A stretch of DNA of 57,541 bases from Anaerolineae bacterium UTCFX2 (GCA_002050125.1 MWTA01000029.1:1-57541), one strand, 5' to 3'. Positions 1 through 7,935 are shown, numbered from the stretch's first letter. A program made the numbers and translations. Notes: generated from the letters alone by a model not told the origin.

Positions 1-21
1 ACCAACCCAACCTTATCGGTA

Positions 22-27
22 TATAAT
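22..27 (+). promoter_or_regulatory. Candidate -10 box upstream of the CcrM-like methyltransferase
   Basis: TATAAT occurs about 95 bases before the methyltransferase start. A -35 element would fall at or beyond the window edge, so the promoter cannot be completed. The leader is AT-rich, and a GGAG-type ribosome-binding sequence precedes the ATG at 123. Confidence 0.35.
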
Positions 28-122
28 GGTTGGCAGGACTATAAAAGATTGGGCGCATTTTCGCCATAATGCTTGGTTTTGGAATATTTATGGTCTTGTA
101 CCCCTGGTGGAGATAAAGAACC

Positions 123-1232
123 ATGCAACTGCCCTTGAATCAGATTATTGAAGGCGATTGTATAGAGCATCTCAACGCTCTGCCTGAAAAATCTATCGAC
201 TTGATTTTTGCCGATCCGCCCTACAATTTGCAGTTACGAAACGAGCTGCACCGTCCAAACATGACCAAAGTGGACGCAGTGGATGACCACTGGGATAAGT
301 TCGAGTCGATGCAGGCATACGATGAATTTACCAGGGGGTGGCTGGCTGCGTGTAAAAGGGTTTTGAAACCCACGGGTTCACTTTGGGTGATCGGCTCTTA
401 CCACAATATTTTTCGAGTCGGCGCAATCCTGCAAGACTTAGGATTTTGGATCCTCAATGATGTTATCTGGATCAAGACTAACCCTATGCCCAATTTTCGC
501 GGGGTCCGGTTTACAAACGCTCACGAAACCTTGATTTGGGCTAGCACGGGAAAAGGCGCAAAATACACGTTCAATCATTACGCGATGAAAGGTTTGAACG
601 ATGAGACGCAAATGCGCTCGGATTGGTGGCTTGCATCATTAGCCACAGGCGCGGAAAGAGTAAAGGACGCCAATGGCGATAAAGCCCATTCGACCCAAAA
701 GCCCGAATCGGTGTTGTATCGGGTGATTTTATCCTCGAGCAATCCAGGTGATATCGTGCTCGACCCGTTTTTTGGCAGCGGCACGACGGGCGCAGTTGCA
801 AAACGCCTTCACAGGAATTGGATCGGTATCGAGAGAGAGCGTAAATACATCGAAGTTGCCAGAAAGCGGATAGACGCCAATCAACCGGAAATGTTCGACG
901 TTGAGACGTTCGATGTGAAGAGCAAAGCCAAAACCGCGCCCAAAGTCGAATTTTCTGCTTTAGTTGAAAACGGGTATTTGCAGCCTGGTCAGAAGTTGTA
1001 TTTTTCCAAAGACAGGTCCCGCTTCGCCACGATCAAATCTGATGCGCGGCTGCGCACCGCAGACGGCTTTGAAGGAAGTATTCACAAGGCGGGGCGCCAT
1101 TACATGAATAATGCACCCTGTAACGGTTGGGAACACTGGTATTTACAAGAAAATGAACGTATAGTCAGCCTGGGTGAAATTCGCGAGAAATATCGCGTTG
1201 ATATGGGACTTTACGATGAGCGATCCAGTTAG
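123..1232 (+). CDS. ccrM: CcrM-like DNA (adenine-N6) methyltransferase, predicted GANTC specificity
   Basis: This 369-residue enzyme should transfer a methyl group from S-adenosylmethionine to adenine in DNA. The catalytic motif DPPYNL (residues 31-36) comes before the cofactor motif DPFFGSG (214-220), the order of beta-class methyltransferases. The central stretch with WVIGSYHNIFRVG, NPMPNF and NAHETLIWAS closely matches my memory of Caulobacter CcrM, which methylates GANTC. The last ~95 residues look like the RAMA domain of that family (GSIHK, CNGWEHW). Length is typical of CcrM. CcrM is best known from Alphaproteobacteria, while all the neighbours look chloroflexotal, and GC is visibly lower here than downstream, so horizontal transfer is likely. 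Family is certain; the exact recognition site is inferred. No complete restriction gene is seen, but a short reading frame overlaps the 3' end. Confidence 0.9.
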   Translation: MQLPLNQIIEGDCIEHLNALPEKSIDLIFADPPYNLQLRNELHRPNMTKVDAVDDHWDKFESMQAYDEFTRGWLAACKRVLKPTGSLWVIGSYHNIFRVGAILQDLGFWILNDVIWIKTNPMPNFRGVRFTNAHETLIWASTGKGAKYTFNHYAMKGLNDETQMRSDWWLASLATGAERVKDANGDKAHSTQKPESVLYRVILSSSNPGDIVLDPFFGSGTTGAVAKRLHRNWIGIERERKYIEVARKRIDANQPEMFDVETFDVKSKAKTAPKVEFSALVENGYLQPGQKLYFSKDRSRFATIKSDARLRTADGFEGSIHKAGRHYMNNAPCNGWEHWYLQENERIVSLGEIREKYRVDMGLYDERSS

Positions 1233-1299
1233 GCAAATTATCGGCAAACTCGCTACCGATAGCATATCTGCTGGAAACGTTCGTGAGATAGCAGAATAG
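1216..1299 (+). CDS. Short reading frame overlapping the methyltransferase 3' end, possibly a decayed partner gene
   Basis: An ATG at 1216 lies inside the last codons of the methyltransferase and opens a 27-codon frame (start MSDPVRQIIGKL) ending at TAG 1297-1299. A gene start overlapping the methylase stop is common where a restriction endonuclease gene follows its methylase. The peptide is too short to recognise and no homologous continuation is visible. It could be the stump of a lost gene or chance. Confidence 0.2.
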   Translation: MSDPVRQIIGKLATDSISAGNVREIAE

Positions 1300-1638
1300 C
1301 TGCAATAAACATTTATCTATCCCCGCCCCTAGCCCGAAGTTAATGCAAGCGGTCAGTCAACCAAGGATCAGCCGTTGACGATCTTTCTCCTGCAGGCGCT
1401 GCGCGGGCTAATAAAGGTCGTCGCCGTCCAACCTTAGCTGAAGCAGGCGGGTGTTTTGCTTCACCACCGCCTCCGCAGTGCTTGATGATTTCCAGGAGTC
1501 ATACGGTGCGATCTGTTTTTTGTCCGTTATGTTCTTTTTGGTGATCAAGCAGAAGCCGCTGAAGACCAGCAGGCTGATTGATTGAGGCAGCCGGTGGGCA
1601 TAATGTCCAAGATAGTGGATTTTGTTTTTCCCAGCAGC
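1300..1638. other. Intergenic region with one unexplained open stretch
   Basis: No gene can be called between the methyltransferase and the GAP gene. On the minus strand, directly after the GAP stop codon and in the same frame, codons stay open from 1638 down to a TAG at 1408-1410 (76 codons, no ATG). The encoded text starts with a hydrophobic stretch (SLLVFSGFCLI) and continues with a charged tail. It could be a gene remnant or a 3' extension separated by a mutation to TAA. I do not recognise a family. No hairpin terminator is obvious. Confidence 0.3.
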
Positions 1639-2331
1639 TTAACCTCTCAGGCTTAACAACCCGCTGGCACCCTGATACAGGAACAACAAGCCAAAGACCA
1701 GTGAAACGGTGATTATGATCTGACGGTTGTAGCGGGTTAACCAGACCGAGATCTGATCCAGCAGGTTTTCCGAATGTTTGGGCAGGATGCCCCGGACAAG
1801 GATGAGCAGCAGCATTAGAGATTGAGCCAGGAGCACGAAAAGCAAGAAAGCCACCGTGCTGGTCGGCTGCCCCAACCGCGCCTCGCTGATCACGCCGACG
1901 GCGCTGAGAGTGAAAACCCAGAGCTTGGGCGCGATCAAAGCCAAGCCAAAGCCCATCCCAAAAGCCTTCAACGGCGTCAGGCTATCGATCATCGTCAGCC
2001 ATTTGGGCGGCGGGTCGTCGGGGTCGTCCTCTTTGCGCCACTTACGGAAGGCGGAAATTAACAACAATACGCCCAGAACCAGTAAAAGGGTCAGGACGAT
2101 CGGGCTCTTTCCGCTGCCTTCTTCGGTTGTAGCAGCGACGCTGTCCGTCAGGATCAAGCCAAAAACTAAGCCCTGTAACAGGCGCAGAGCAGTCATCCCG
2201 ACTAAATAAGCGGTCGCCTTGAGCACCGGCAGCCTGGGGTTTTTGAGCAGCAAGATAATGATAATGATGTGCACCGGCACGATGGCGCTGCCGATGATCA
2301 AGGGTAACAGAGAAACAAGTAATGTGTCCAT
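1639..2331 (-). CDS. GAP/SfLAP-family integral membrane protein
   Basis: A 230-residue, very hydrophobic protein with about six membrane segments. The N-terminal block GSAIVPVHIIIIILLL, followed by a short loop and VLKATAYLVGMTALRL, is typical of the GAP family (sulfolipid-1-addressing protein, SfLAP). A charged cytoplasmic-type loop (FRKWRKEDDPDDPPPKW) splits the protein into two halves of three segments. Mycobacterial members take part in export of a cell-surface glycolipid; the substrate here is unknown. The gene stands alone with its own upstream region containing a perfect palindrome. Family confidence is good, function is not assigned. Confidence 0.75.
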   Translation of the reverse strand: MDTLLVSLLPLIIGSAIVPVHIIIIILLLKNPRLPVLKATAYLVGMTALRLLQGLVFGLILTDSVAATTEEGSGKSPIVLTLLLVLGVLLLISAFRKWRKEDDPDDPPPKWLTMIDSLTPLKAFGMGFGLALIAPKLWVFTLSAVGVISEARLGQPTSTVAFLLFVLLAQSLMLLLILVRGILPKHSENLLDQISVWLTRYNRQIIITVSLVFGLLFLYQGASGLLSLRG

Positions 2332-2665
2332 GTTTACTCCCTAGCAATGATGGGCTGCCCGGCGATATTAACGCTCCGGATTAGCATATCGATAACAACA
2401 CGGTCACCGCATAGATCCGAACCGTTTGAGAATGCTCTGCTGTCCTCTAATCTTGGGTTGGGTGTTGCAATAATTCCGGAATTATATTACACAATCTAAG
2501 CACCCGATGGTTTAATCCCAGCGGTAGACACGCCAAGAAACACAGACAGGAAGAGCATTGACCAGCCTCTTTCGACGATGCGCCAACCGCCGATACAGAC
2601 CGCCGGGGCGTGCCTGAAAATCCTGGCTGGCTCCCTAACGATAGAAACACCGGGCATACTCGCCC
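2332..2665. other. Intergenic region between the plsC-type and GAP genes
   Basis: No convincing gene. Short open frames on both strands have no recognisable content. The one structured element is the palindrome at 2470-2485. The part next to 2666 has no clear terminator. Confidence 0.5.
2470..2486 (-). promoter_or_regulatory. Perfect 16-bp palindrome overlapping a minus-strand TATAAT
   Basis: ATAATTCCGGAATTAT (2470-2485) reads identically on both strands. A minus-strand TATAAT lies at 2486-2481, pointing to the GAP gene about 150 bases away. This is the arrangement of an operator over a -10 box. No clear -35 is seen, and the binding protein is unknown. Confidence 0.35.
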
Positions 2666-3361
2666 TCACGCATCTTTCCCCTCATCCGCCTGGAGCAACT
2701 CCTGCAGGCGGGGATGATCCGCATAGACGCCGCGATATTCGGGCGGCAGCAGCGCGGCAATGCGGCACATGATCTCATCGGTGGCTGTCTGCAGCGCCGC
2801 CTCGCGGTCCTGACCCGCCGCCTTATCGAGTAGAAACGGTTTCCCAATCCGCACCGTCACCGGTGTGCGGCGCAGCCGCTTCAGATTAGCGAAAAACAGG
2901 CGGTCCTCCGAGCCAGCCATCCCGACCGGCAGCACCGGCGCCCCGGCTTTGAGCGCGATGTATCCCGCACCCGACCAGGCTTCTTGCAGCGCTGCGGTTG
3001 GGCTGCGCGTGCCTTCCGGCGCCAGCACCAGCGCGCCGCCCCCTTTCAAGCGCCTCAGTATTTCGCGCAGCACCGTGAAATCCGCGTTGAACCGGTCGAT
3101 GAAGATTGCATTTAGCTGGCGCACGAACCAGCGCGCCAGGGGGTACCTGGCGTATTTTTCCGCTACGAGCACGATGATGTCCGCCCGGTCTGTATAGCGA
3201 TAGACCAGCAGCACATCCAATCGCCCGATGTGGTTGGACGCCGCCACAAAGCTGCCGTGGGTCGGGAGGTTTTCTATCCCGAAGACCTCGATCCGCGTGG
3301 TCAGACGCAATAACAAGTTGATCAATCGCCGCGCCAGTCTTTCGCCTGAAGGAGTGTGCAT
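2666..3361 (-). CDS. 1-acyl-sn-glycerol-3-phosphate acyltransferase-like protein (PlsC family)
   Basis: Predicted to transfer a fatty acyl group to lysophosphatidate or a related lipid at the inner membrane. The acyltransferase box NHIGRLD (residues 43-49) has the NHx4D catalytic pair, and EGTRS (116-120) is the phosphate-binding motif III. The 231-residue length is normal. I use the ATG at 3361. A TTG twelve codons upstream also keeps the frame open but would put the weak AAGGGG sequence inside the gene. The C-terminal ~30 residues (PPEYRGVYADHPRL) resemble the tail of chloroflexotal PlsC-like proteins. The gene is divergent from the aldo/keto reductase. Substrate is not determined. Confidence 0.85.
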   Translation of the reverse strand: MHTPSGERLARRLINLLLRLTTRIEVFGIENLPTHGSFVAASNHIGRLDVLLVYRYTDRADIIVLVAEKYARYPLARWFVRQLNAIFIDRFNADFTVLREILRRLKGGGALVLAPEGTRSPTAALQEAWSGAGYIALKAGAPVLPVGMAGSEDRLFFANLKRLRRTPVTVRIGKPFLLDKAAGQDREAALQTATDEIMCRIAALLPPEYRGVYADHPRLQELLQADEGKDA

Positions 3362-3464
3362 GGGCAAAATATTAACCCCTTGAGCCGTAAACGTCAATCG
3401 GTTGCGCGCATCTCGACCCTGCGCAGACAGTCCCCCAAACCAGCTTCAGGTGGAAGATAGCCGT

Positions 3465-3470
3465 TATAAT
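3465..3470 (+). promoter_or_regulatory. -10 box for the aldo/keto reductase
   Basis: TATAAT lies 40 bases before the chosen start. No good -35 is visible. The AGGAGG at 3497-3502 is a near-perfect ribosome-binding site seven bases before the ATG at 3510 and decides that start. Confidence 0.5.
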
Positions 3471-3509
3471 TTGCATCGTCTCATCTACTTTAAAAAAGGA
3501 GGAATGCAT

Positions 3510-4481
3510 ATGAAATATCGACGCTTCGGGCGCACCGGCTGGCAGGTCAGCGAGATCGGCTATGGCATGTGGGGCATGGGGGAGTGGACCGGATCGGATG
3601 ACGCCGAATCGCTCGCTTCCCTCCAGCTTGCCATCGACCTGGGCTGTAATTTCTTCGATACCGCCTGGGCATATGGCGAAGGACACAGCGAAGGCTTACT
3701 GGGGCAGGCGGCGCGCGCCAACCCGCACAAACGCCTCTATACCGCCAGCAAGATCCCGCCCAAGAACCGCATCTGGCCCAGCCAGCGCGGCTTCAGCCTG
3801 GACGAGACTTTCCCTCCCGATTATATCGAAGAATATGTGCACCGCAGCCTGGAGAACACCGGTTTGGAATCGCTGGATCTGATGCAGTTTCACGTCTGGG
3901 AAGACGCCTGGGTTGAGGATGAGCGTTGGTTTACCAAGATGGACGAGCTGCGCCGCGCCGGTCTCATCGGCGCAATCGGGATCAGCATCAACCGCTGGGA
4001 GCCCTGGAACGGCGTGCGGGCAGTGCGCAGCGGCATGGTCGACGCGGTCCAGGTGATCTATAACATCTTCGACCAGAACCCCGAAGACGAACTCTTCCCG
4101 GCTTGCCGTGAGATGGACGTTGCCGTGATCGCGCGCGTGCCCTTTGACGAGGGCACTTTGACTGGCACGCTCACGCTGGAAAGCGCCTGGTCAGAGGACG
4201 ATTGGCGCAGCACCTATTTTGTGGCGGAGAACCTGAAAGCCAGCGTGGAGCGGGCAGAACTGCTGCGCCCCTTGATCCCCGCCGGGATGAGCATGCCGGA
4301 GATGGCGCTGCGGTTTATCCTCAACGAACCCACGGTGAGCACGATTATCCCCGGAATGCGCAAAGAACGCCATGTGCGGTCCAACATTGCCGCCAGCGAC
4401 CTGGGTCCGCTGCCCGACGAACTGCACCAGGCGCTGCGCCCGCATCGCTGGGAACGCCAGCCGACCTGGTGGTCGCAGTAG
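3510..4481 (+). CDS. Aldo/keto reductase
   Basis: A 323-residue NAD(P)H-dependent oxidoreductase of the AKR (beta/alpha)8 family, expected in the cytoplasm. The catalytic tetrad is visible: Asp50 and Tyr55 in FFDTAWAYGEG, Lys81 in YTASKIPP and His128 in LMQFHVW. The C-terminal block STIIPGMRKERHVRSNIAA is the usual cofactor-phosphate-binding region. The ATG at 3510 is chosen because AGGAGG sits seven bases upstream; an in-frame ATG at 3504 is too close to it. It has its own promoter and is transcribed towards the aconitase X operon. The substrate cannot be read from sequence. Confidence 0.9.
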   Translation: MKYRRFGRTGWQVSEIGYGMWGMGEWTGSDDAESLASLQLAIDLGCNFFDTAWAYGEGHSEGLLGQAARANPHKRLYTASKIPPKNRIWPSQRGFSLDETFPPDYIEEYVHRSLENTGLESLDLMQFHVWEDAWVEDERWFTKMDELRRAGLIGAIGISINRWEPWNGVRAVRSGMVDAVQVIYNIFDQNPEDELFPACREMDVAVIARVPFDEGTLTGTLTLESAWSEDDWRSTYFVAENLKASVERAELLRPLIPAGMSMPEMALRFILNEPTVSTIIPGMRKERHVRSNIAASDLGPLPDELHQALRPHRWERQPTWWSQ

Positions 4482-4606
4482 GAGAAAACGGGTTAAGAAA
4501 ACGAATAAAAAGGAAAACGCAATAGCTTGAGGATTAGCTGAGTCCCACCCCCTGCACCGGCTCCTTCCCGCCTCCACGCCGGGCAGCCGCGTGACAGTTG
4601 CCGCAG

Positions 4607-5026
4607 CTAAGTGAGGATTTCAACCGTGCCGCGCGCGCCGTCGACCCGCAGTATCTGACCGCTTTTCAGCTTGCCCAGCTCGATCTGATCCACACAGGGG
4701 ATCTCGGCGATGATGCAGCCGACGGCGATGATGGTTTCACAGTTTGCGTTGACGATCGCCAGCGGCGCGGCGCCGGCGTGTTTGAGCCGGTAAAGGGTGT
4801 AGGAACCCACCGTAGAGCCCTTTCCCGTTGGAAAGACCAGCACCTTTCCGGCAACCGATAAGCCTTCGAGCTCGTGACCGCGCTCGACCACGCGCCCGCT
4901 CTCTGGATCGACGCCGCCAAAGAAAGACAGCCCCTGCCCAGCGACCAGGGCTTCGCCCTCCACGCAGCCGTGATAGATCTTGCGACCTTGCAGTTTCAGG
5001 GGTTCCGGCGGTCGGGCTTCGCTCAT
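4607..5026 (-). CDS. Aconitase X swivel (small) subunit, DUF126
   Basis: A 139-residue beta-rich swivel domain that pairs with the aconitase X catalytic subunit encoded just upstream. The block GKGSTVGSYTLY carries the conserved serine region of this family, and ETIIAVGCIIAEIPCVD is also typical. The ATG at 5026 lies four bases after the large-subunit stop, with an AAAGGGTGA-type ribosome-binding site. Separate small and large subunits are the arrangement of archaeal phosphomevalonate dehydratase and of one bacterial cis-3-hydroxyproline dehydratase type. Together with the UbiD gene two places upstream, phosphomevalonate dehydratase is my preferred role, by inference. Confidence 0.85.
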   Translation of the reverse strand: MSEARPPEPLKLQGRKIYHGCVEGEALVAGQGLSFFGGVDPESGRVVERGHELEGLSVAGKVLVFPTGKGSTVGSYTLYRLKHAGAAPLAIVNANCETIIAVGCIIAEIPCVDQIELGKLKSGQILRVDGARGTVEILT

Positions 5027-5030
5027 TCGA

Positions 5031-6248
5031 TCACCCTTTGTTGCGCGGTTCCTCGAGCGCGATCGCAACCGTCTCATCGAAGGACTGAAAGCGGGTCTTG
5101 AACCGGTTCTTTGCGAACGCGTAATAACAGGCTTTGGCGCTGTCAGTGGCGAGCGCCCGGAAACGACCCTGGATCGGCGCGACCACGCAGCAGGTATCGA
5201 CCGCGAACTTCACGCCGCTGGCTTCGATGACGCGGGTGTAGCCCATGCGGTCGGCGATCTGTTTGATGGGGCGGGCGGTGGTAATCCAGAACTCGCGCCG
5301 CACCTGGCGACCCTCGAGCAATTCTGCCAGGCGGGCGATTTCCTGGATCGTCAAGTGCGGGCAGCCCAGGCTTACAAAATCGACCTCGGCGGGGGCGGCG
5401 TCGTTCAAGGTTTCCACCGCTCGATCCAGCGCCCGCTGATCGATCTGGACGGTTTGCTCGGGCGGCGTGCAGCTCGCCGCCTCGGGGGTTAGCCCGGGCA
5501 TGTGAAAGAGCGCCGCGCCGCCGTAAGTAGCCAGGCTGGCGCAGAAGGATTTGAGTTCCTCGAGCGAGGCGCTCGTGACGCCGCTGATGTAGACCGCGCC
5601 GGGTTTGCCGGCGGCTTGCATCGCCTCGCCGATCGTTTTCCCGAGCGCGCCAAACTGGAACGAACCCTGTACCCGCGCCGCGACCCCGACGTGCAGGTCG
5701 GGCTGGCGCGCCTCGTCCAGATGATAACCGTAAGCGGGCGTGCGCCCGGTTAGCGCCGCCGCCAGCGCGCTCGGTCCGCCTTCCCGATTGGTGCGCGCCC
5801 CGATGACGGAGTTGGCGTAGCACACCGCGCTGCTCTCAGCCCAGGCGATGTGCTGACCGAACTGCGGCAAGTTGCCCGACAGGTACGGCGTGCAGGTGCA
5901 GGTGACGGTGACGCCCATGCGCTGAAAAGCCGCCAGCACGCGCTGCTGCTGGCGGGCAAACTCCGGCGCGATCCCAAGCACCTGCCAGTTTTCGATATCC
6001 ATCCCAGCCGGGTTGAGCGTGGTCAGCACGCGTACCCGCCCACCGTTTTCAGCCATCTCTTCGAGAAATTGCAGCCCCGCTTCGCCCAGGTTATCGTAAC
6101 TCACGCCGGCGATCTGAACCGAGCTGACCGGAACCAGCCGCTTGGCGCCGTAGATTTCGCCCAACGCCGCCAGAATCTCCATTGACTTGCGCACAGCCCG
6201 ACCCTGGCGTCCGTCCAGCATTTGGCTTTCTTCATGGGTCAGTTCCAT
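5031..6248 (-). CDS. Aconitase X catalytic subunit (DUF521), candidate phosphomevalonate dehydratase large subunit
   Basis: A 405-residue aconitase-superfamily dehydratase. The signature around Cys143 (CYANSVIGARTNREGG), the LGCPHLT block (Cys296) and VDTCC (Cys353/354) are conserved aconitase X elements, and these cysteines probably hold the Fe-S cluster. The start abuts the UbiD gene: its ATG follows the UbiD TAA with no gap, so the two are surely co-translated. Family members dehydrate cis-3-hydroxyproline or, in archaea, mevalonate 5-phosphate to trans-anhydromevalonate 5-phosphate. The neighbouring decarboxylase favours the latter. The reaction is inferred; the family is clear. Confidence 0.88.
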   Translation of the reverse strand: MELTHEESQMLDGRQGRAVRKSMEILAALGEIYGAKRLVPVSSVQIAGVSYDNLGEAGLQFLEEMAENGGRVRVLTTLNPAGMDIENWQVLGIAPEFARQQQRVLAAFQRMGVTVTCTCTPYLSGNLPQFGQHIAWAESSAVCYANSVIGARTNREGGPSALAAALTGRTPAYGYHLDEARQPDLHVGVAARVQGSFQFGALGKTIGEAMQAAGKPGAVYISGVTSASLEELKSFCASLATYGGAALFHMPGLTPEAASCTPPEQTVQIDQRALDRAVETLNDAAPAEVDFVSLGCPHLTIQEIARLAELLEGRQVRREFWITTARPIKQIADRMGYTRVIEASGVKFAVDTCCVVAPIQGRFRALATDSAKACYYAFAKNRFKTRFQSFDETVAIALEEPRNKG

Positions 6249-7562
6249 TTAGCCGTCCCAATCCGGCAGAAAGCGCTGCAGGTCCACCTGCGGGAAAGGC
6301 GCTTTGTCAAAGGACTTGCCGCGCGGGTCGAGGGGTTTTGTCAGGTCAAAGCCCACCCGGGTCGTGGCGTGGTCGTCCGAGCTGGCGGAGGGATCGAGGC
6401 TCGAACCGGGGGATTTGTCGAAAACGTGCATGCAGCGGTCGCCTTGAAAGCGGGTCGCCATCGCCCATTCGACTGCGAGCGGGTCGTAGATGTCGATGTC
6501 TGGATCGACCACGAACACGTGCTTGCACGAGCGATGACCGGCGAAAGCCGCCTGGATGGCTTTCATCCCGTCGTCTTCATGCTGCTTGTCGATCTGGACG
6601 ATTGCGTGCAGCCAAGAACAGCCGCCCGGGTTCACATTGACGTCCAGGCAGCGCGTGACCTCATTGACTTTTTGGAAGATAGTCGGCTCGCGCGGCATGC
6701 CCATCAGCAGCTTGTGTTCGAGCGCGCCCGGAAGCAGCGCCTGCCAGATAGCATCCCGGCGGTGGGTGATGGCTTTGATCTCCAGGACCGGTTCATGGCG
6801 CACGATGTCATAGGTCTCGGTTAAATCGACAAAGGGACCTTCGGCGTGTAAGCGGTTGAGATAAACCGTGCCCTCCAGCACAAATTCCGCCTCGGCGGGG
6901 ACGAGCAGATCGACTGTTTTGGCGCGCACCACCTCGAGCGGCTGCATGGCGTTGGCAATCTCGAGCTCGTCCACCCCGATCTCGATCGAGGTGGCGGCGG
7001 CAGCCAGCACATTGGGCGGGTTGCCGATGCAGACCGCCACATCCAGCGTCTCCAGGTCGCGCAGGAAGGTGTCGAAATGGCGTGAGCGCACGATGCGCAT
7101 TGCCATCTGGTTGGGCGAAAACTGCATACAGCGGTGGAAATCGGCGTTCTGACCGTAAACCGGGTGGCGGGCGATCACCACCCCCGAAGAGATGTAGTTG
7201 CCGCCGTCTTGCTCACAGTGGCGCAGGATGGGCAGCAAATCGAGGTCCGGCGGGTCGATCACGACTTCCTGGCACGGCGCCCGCTCGACGACCGGACAGG
7301 GTGCGCGGTTTGCGATTGCCCGGGTCATAAAGGGGATGATTTGGGTAACCGGAATCTCGAAATAATCTGCGAAGGCAGGTTTGCCGCAAAACAGGTTTCC
7401 CGCCACCCGGAACGGCGATTCGCGCACCTGCTCGAACAGGACCGGTTGAGGTTCAAGCTGTTTGAGCACCGCCGCGATTTCATAAGTCTTCGAGATGGGC
7501 GCGCTGATCCGCCGCAGACCGCGGCGCATTTCAAGACGGGTAAGGTATTCAAGCAGGGACAT
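6249..7562 (-). CDS. UbiD-family prenyl-FMN-dependent decarboxylase, candidate anhydromevalonate phosphate decarboxylase
   Basis: A 437-residue member of the UbiD family, whose enzymes use prenylated FMN made by UbiX to decarboxylate alpha,beta-unsaturated acids. AEGPFVDLTETY (residues 240-251) holds two acidic residues, Glu241 and Asp246, at the spacing of the catalytic Glu and Glu/Asp of the family. The Asn/Arg-rich block QFSPNQMAMRIV and the LLPGALEHKLLMG segment are also typical. It is the first gene of a three-gene operon with both aconitase X subunits. A dehydratase followed by a UbiD decarboxylase is the composition of the archaeal mevalonate pathway known from Aeropyrum. No ubiX or mevalonate kinase is in the window, so the substrate is an inference. 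Confidence 0.88.
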   Translation of the reverse strand: MSLLEYLTRLEMRRGLRRISAPISKTYEIAAVLKQLEPQPVLFEQVRESPFRVAGNLFCGKPAFADYFEIPVTQIIPFMTRAIANRAPCPVVERAPCQEVVIDPPDLDLLPILRHCEQDGGNYISSGVVIARHPVYGQNADFHRCMQFSPNQMAMRIVRSRHFDTFLRDLETLDVAVCIGNPPNVLAAAATSIEIGVDELEIANAMQPLEVVRAKTVDLLVPAEAEFVLEGTVYLNRLHAEGPFVDLTETYDIVRHEPVLEIKAITHRRDAIWQALLPGALEHKLLMGMPREPTIFQKVNEVTRCLDVNVNPGGCSWLHAIVQIDKQHEDDGMKAIQAAFAGHRSCKHVFVVDPDIDIYDPLAVEWAMATRFQGDRCMHVFDKSPGSSLDPSASSDDHATTRVGFDLTKPLDPRGKSFDKAPFPQVDLQRFLPDWDG

Positions 7563-7621
7563 GGTCGACAGTTCGGGTCAGGCTGAGGGTCGTATGCGAA
7601 TTTGGGCGCTGATGCTAAATC

Positions 7622-7640
7622 TCTAGAAGTATACTCTAGA
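7622..7640 (-). promoter_or_regulatory. Imperfect dyad over the candidate -10 of the UbiD/aconitase X operon
   Basis: TCTAGA, AGTATACT and CTAGA follow one another, giving a near-palindrome offset by one base. Read on the minus strand it contains TATACT, a plausible -10 box 66-71 bases before the UbiD ATG. The arrangement suggests a repressor site, but -35 similarity is poor. Confidence 0.3.
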
Positions 7641-7690
7641 AAATCCCGCATTCACATCGAGCGATTGCGGCGGTAGAAGCTGATTCTTGT

Positions 7691-7696
7691 TATAAT
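7691..7696 (+). promoter_or_regulatory. -10 box for the YtxH-like gene
   Basis: TATAAT lies 30 bases before the ATG at 7726. A TTGCGG at 7665-7670 could be the -35, but the spacer of 20 bases is long. AGGAGG at 7711-7716 is the ribosome-binding site and favours the ATG at 7726 over the GTG at 7720. Confidence 0.5.
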
Positions 7697-7725
7697 TTCA
7701 CCGATGAGGAAGGAGGTCAGTGGCT

Positions 7726-7935
7726 ATGAAAATTGTTCGCTTCATTGAGGGTTTCGTGATCGGAGGTCTGTTGGGCGCCGCAGTGGCGCTGCTGGCAAGT
7801 CCCTCCTCCGGCGAGGAGTTGCGCTCCCGCCTTCAATCCGAGGTCAAGCGCGTTCAGGACGAGGTCAGCCAGGCGGCGGTGGAACGGCGGGCGGAGTTGG
7901 AAAACCAGCTAAATCAGATGCGCGCTCCACGCTAG
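7726..7935 (+). CDS. YtxH-like small membrane protein
   Basis: A 69-residue protein with one N-terminal membrane segment (EGFVIGGLLGAAVALLASP) containing glycine zippers. The block PSSGEELRSRLQSEVKRVQDEV and a coiled, charged C-terminus match the YtxH family of general-stress-type small proteins. Biochemical function is unknown for most members. It is monocistronic: it has its own -10 and ribosome-binding site and ends at a strong hairpin. It converges on the polysaccharide locus. Confidence 0.75.
   Translation: MKIVRFIEGFVIGGLLGAAVALLASPSSGEELRSRLQSEVKRVQDEVSQAAVERRAELENQLNQMRAPR

Noticed and set aside
2447..2650. 67-codon minus-strand frame in the intergenic region
   Set aside because: No start signal or recognisable content, and it runs through the palindrome region.
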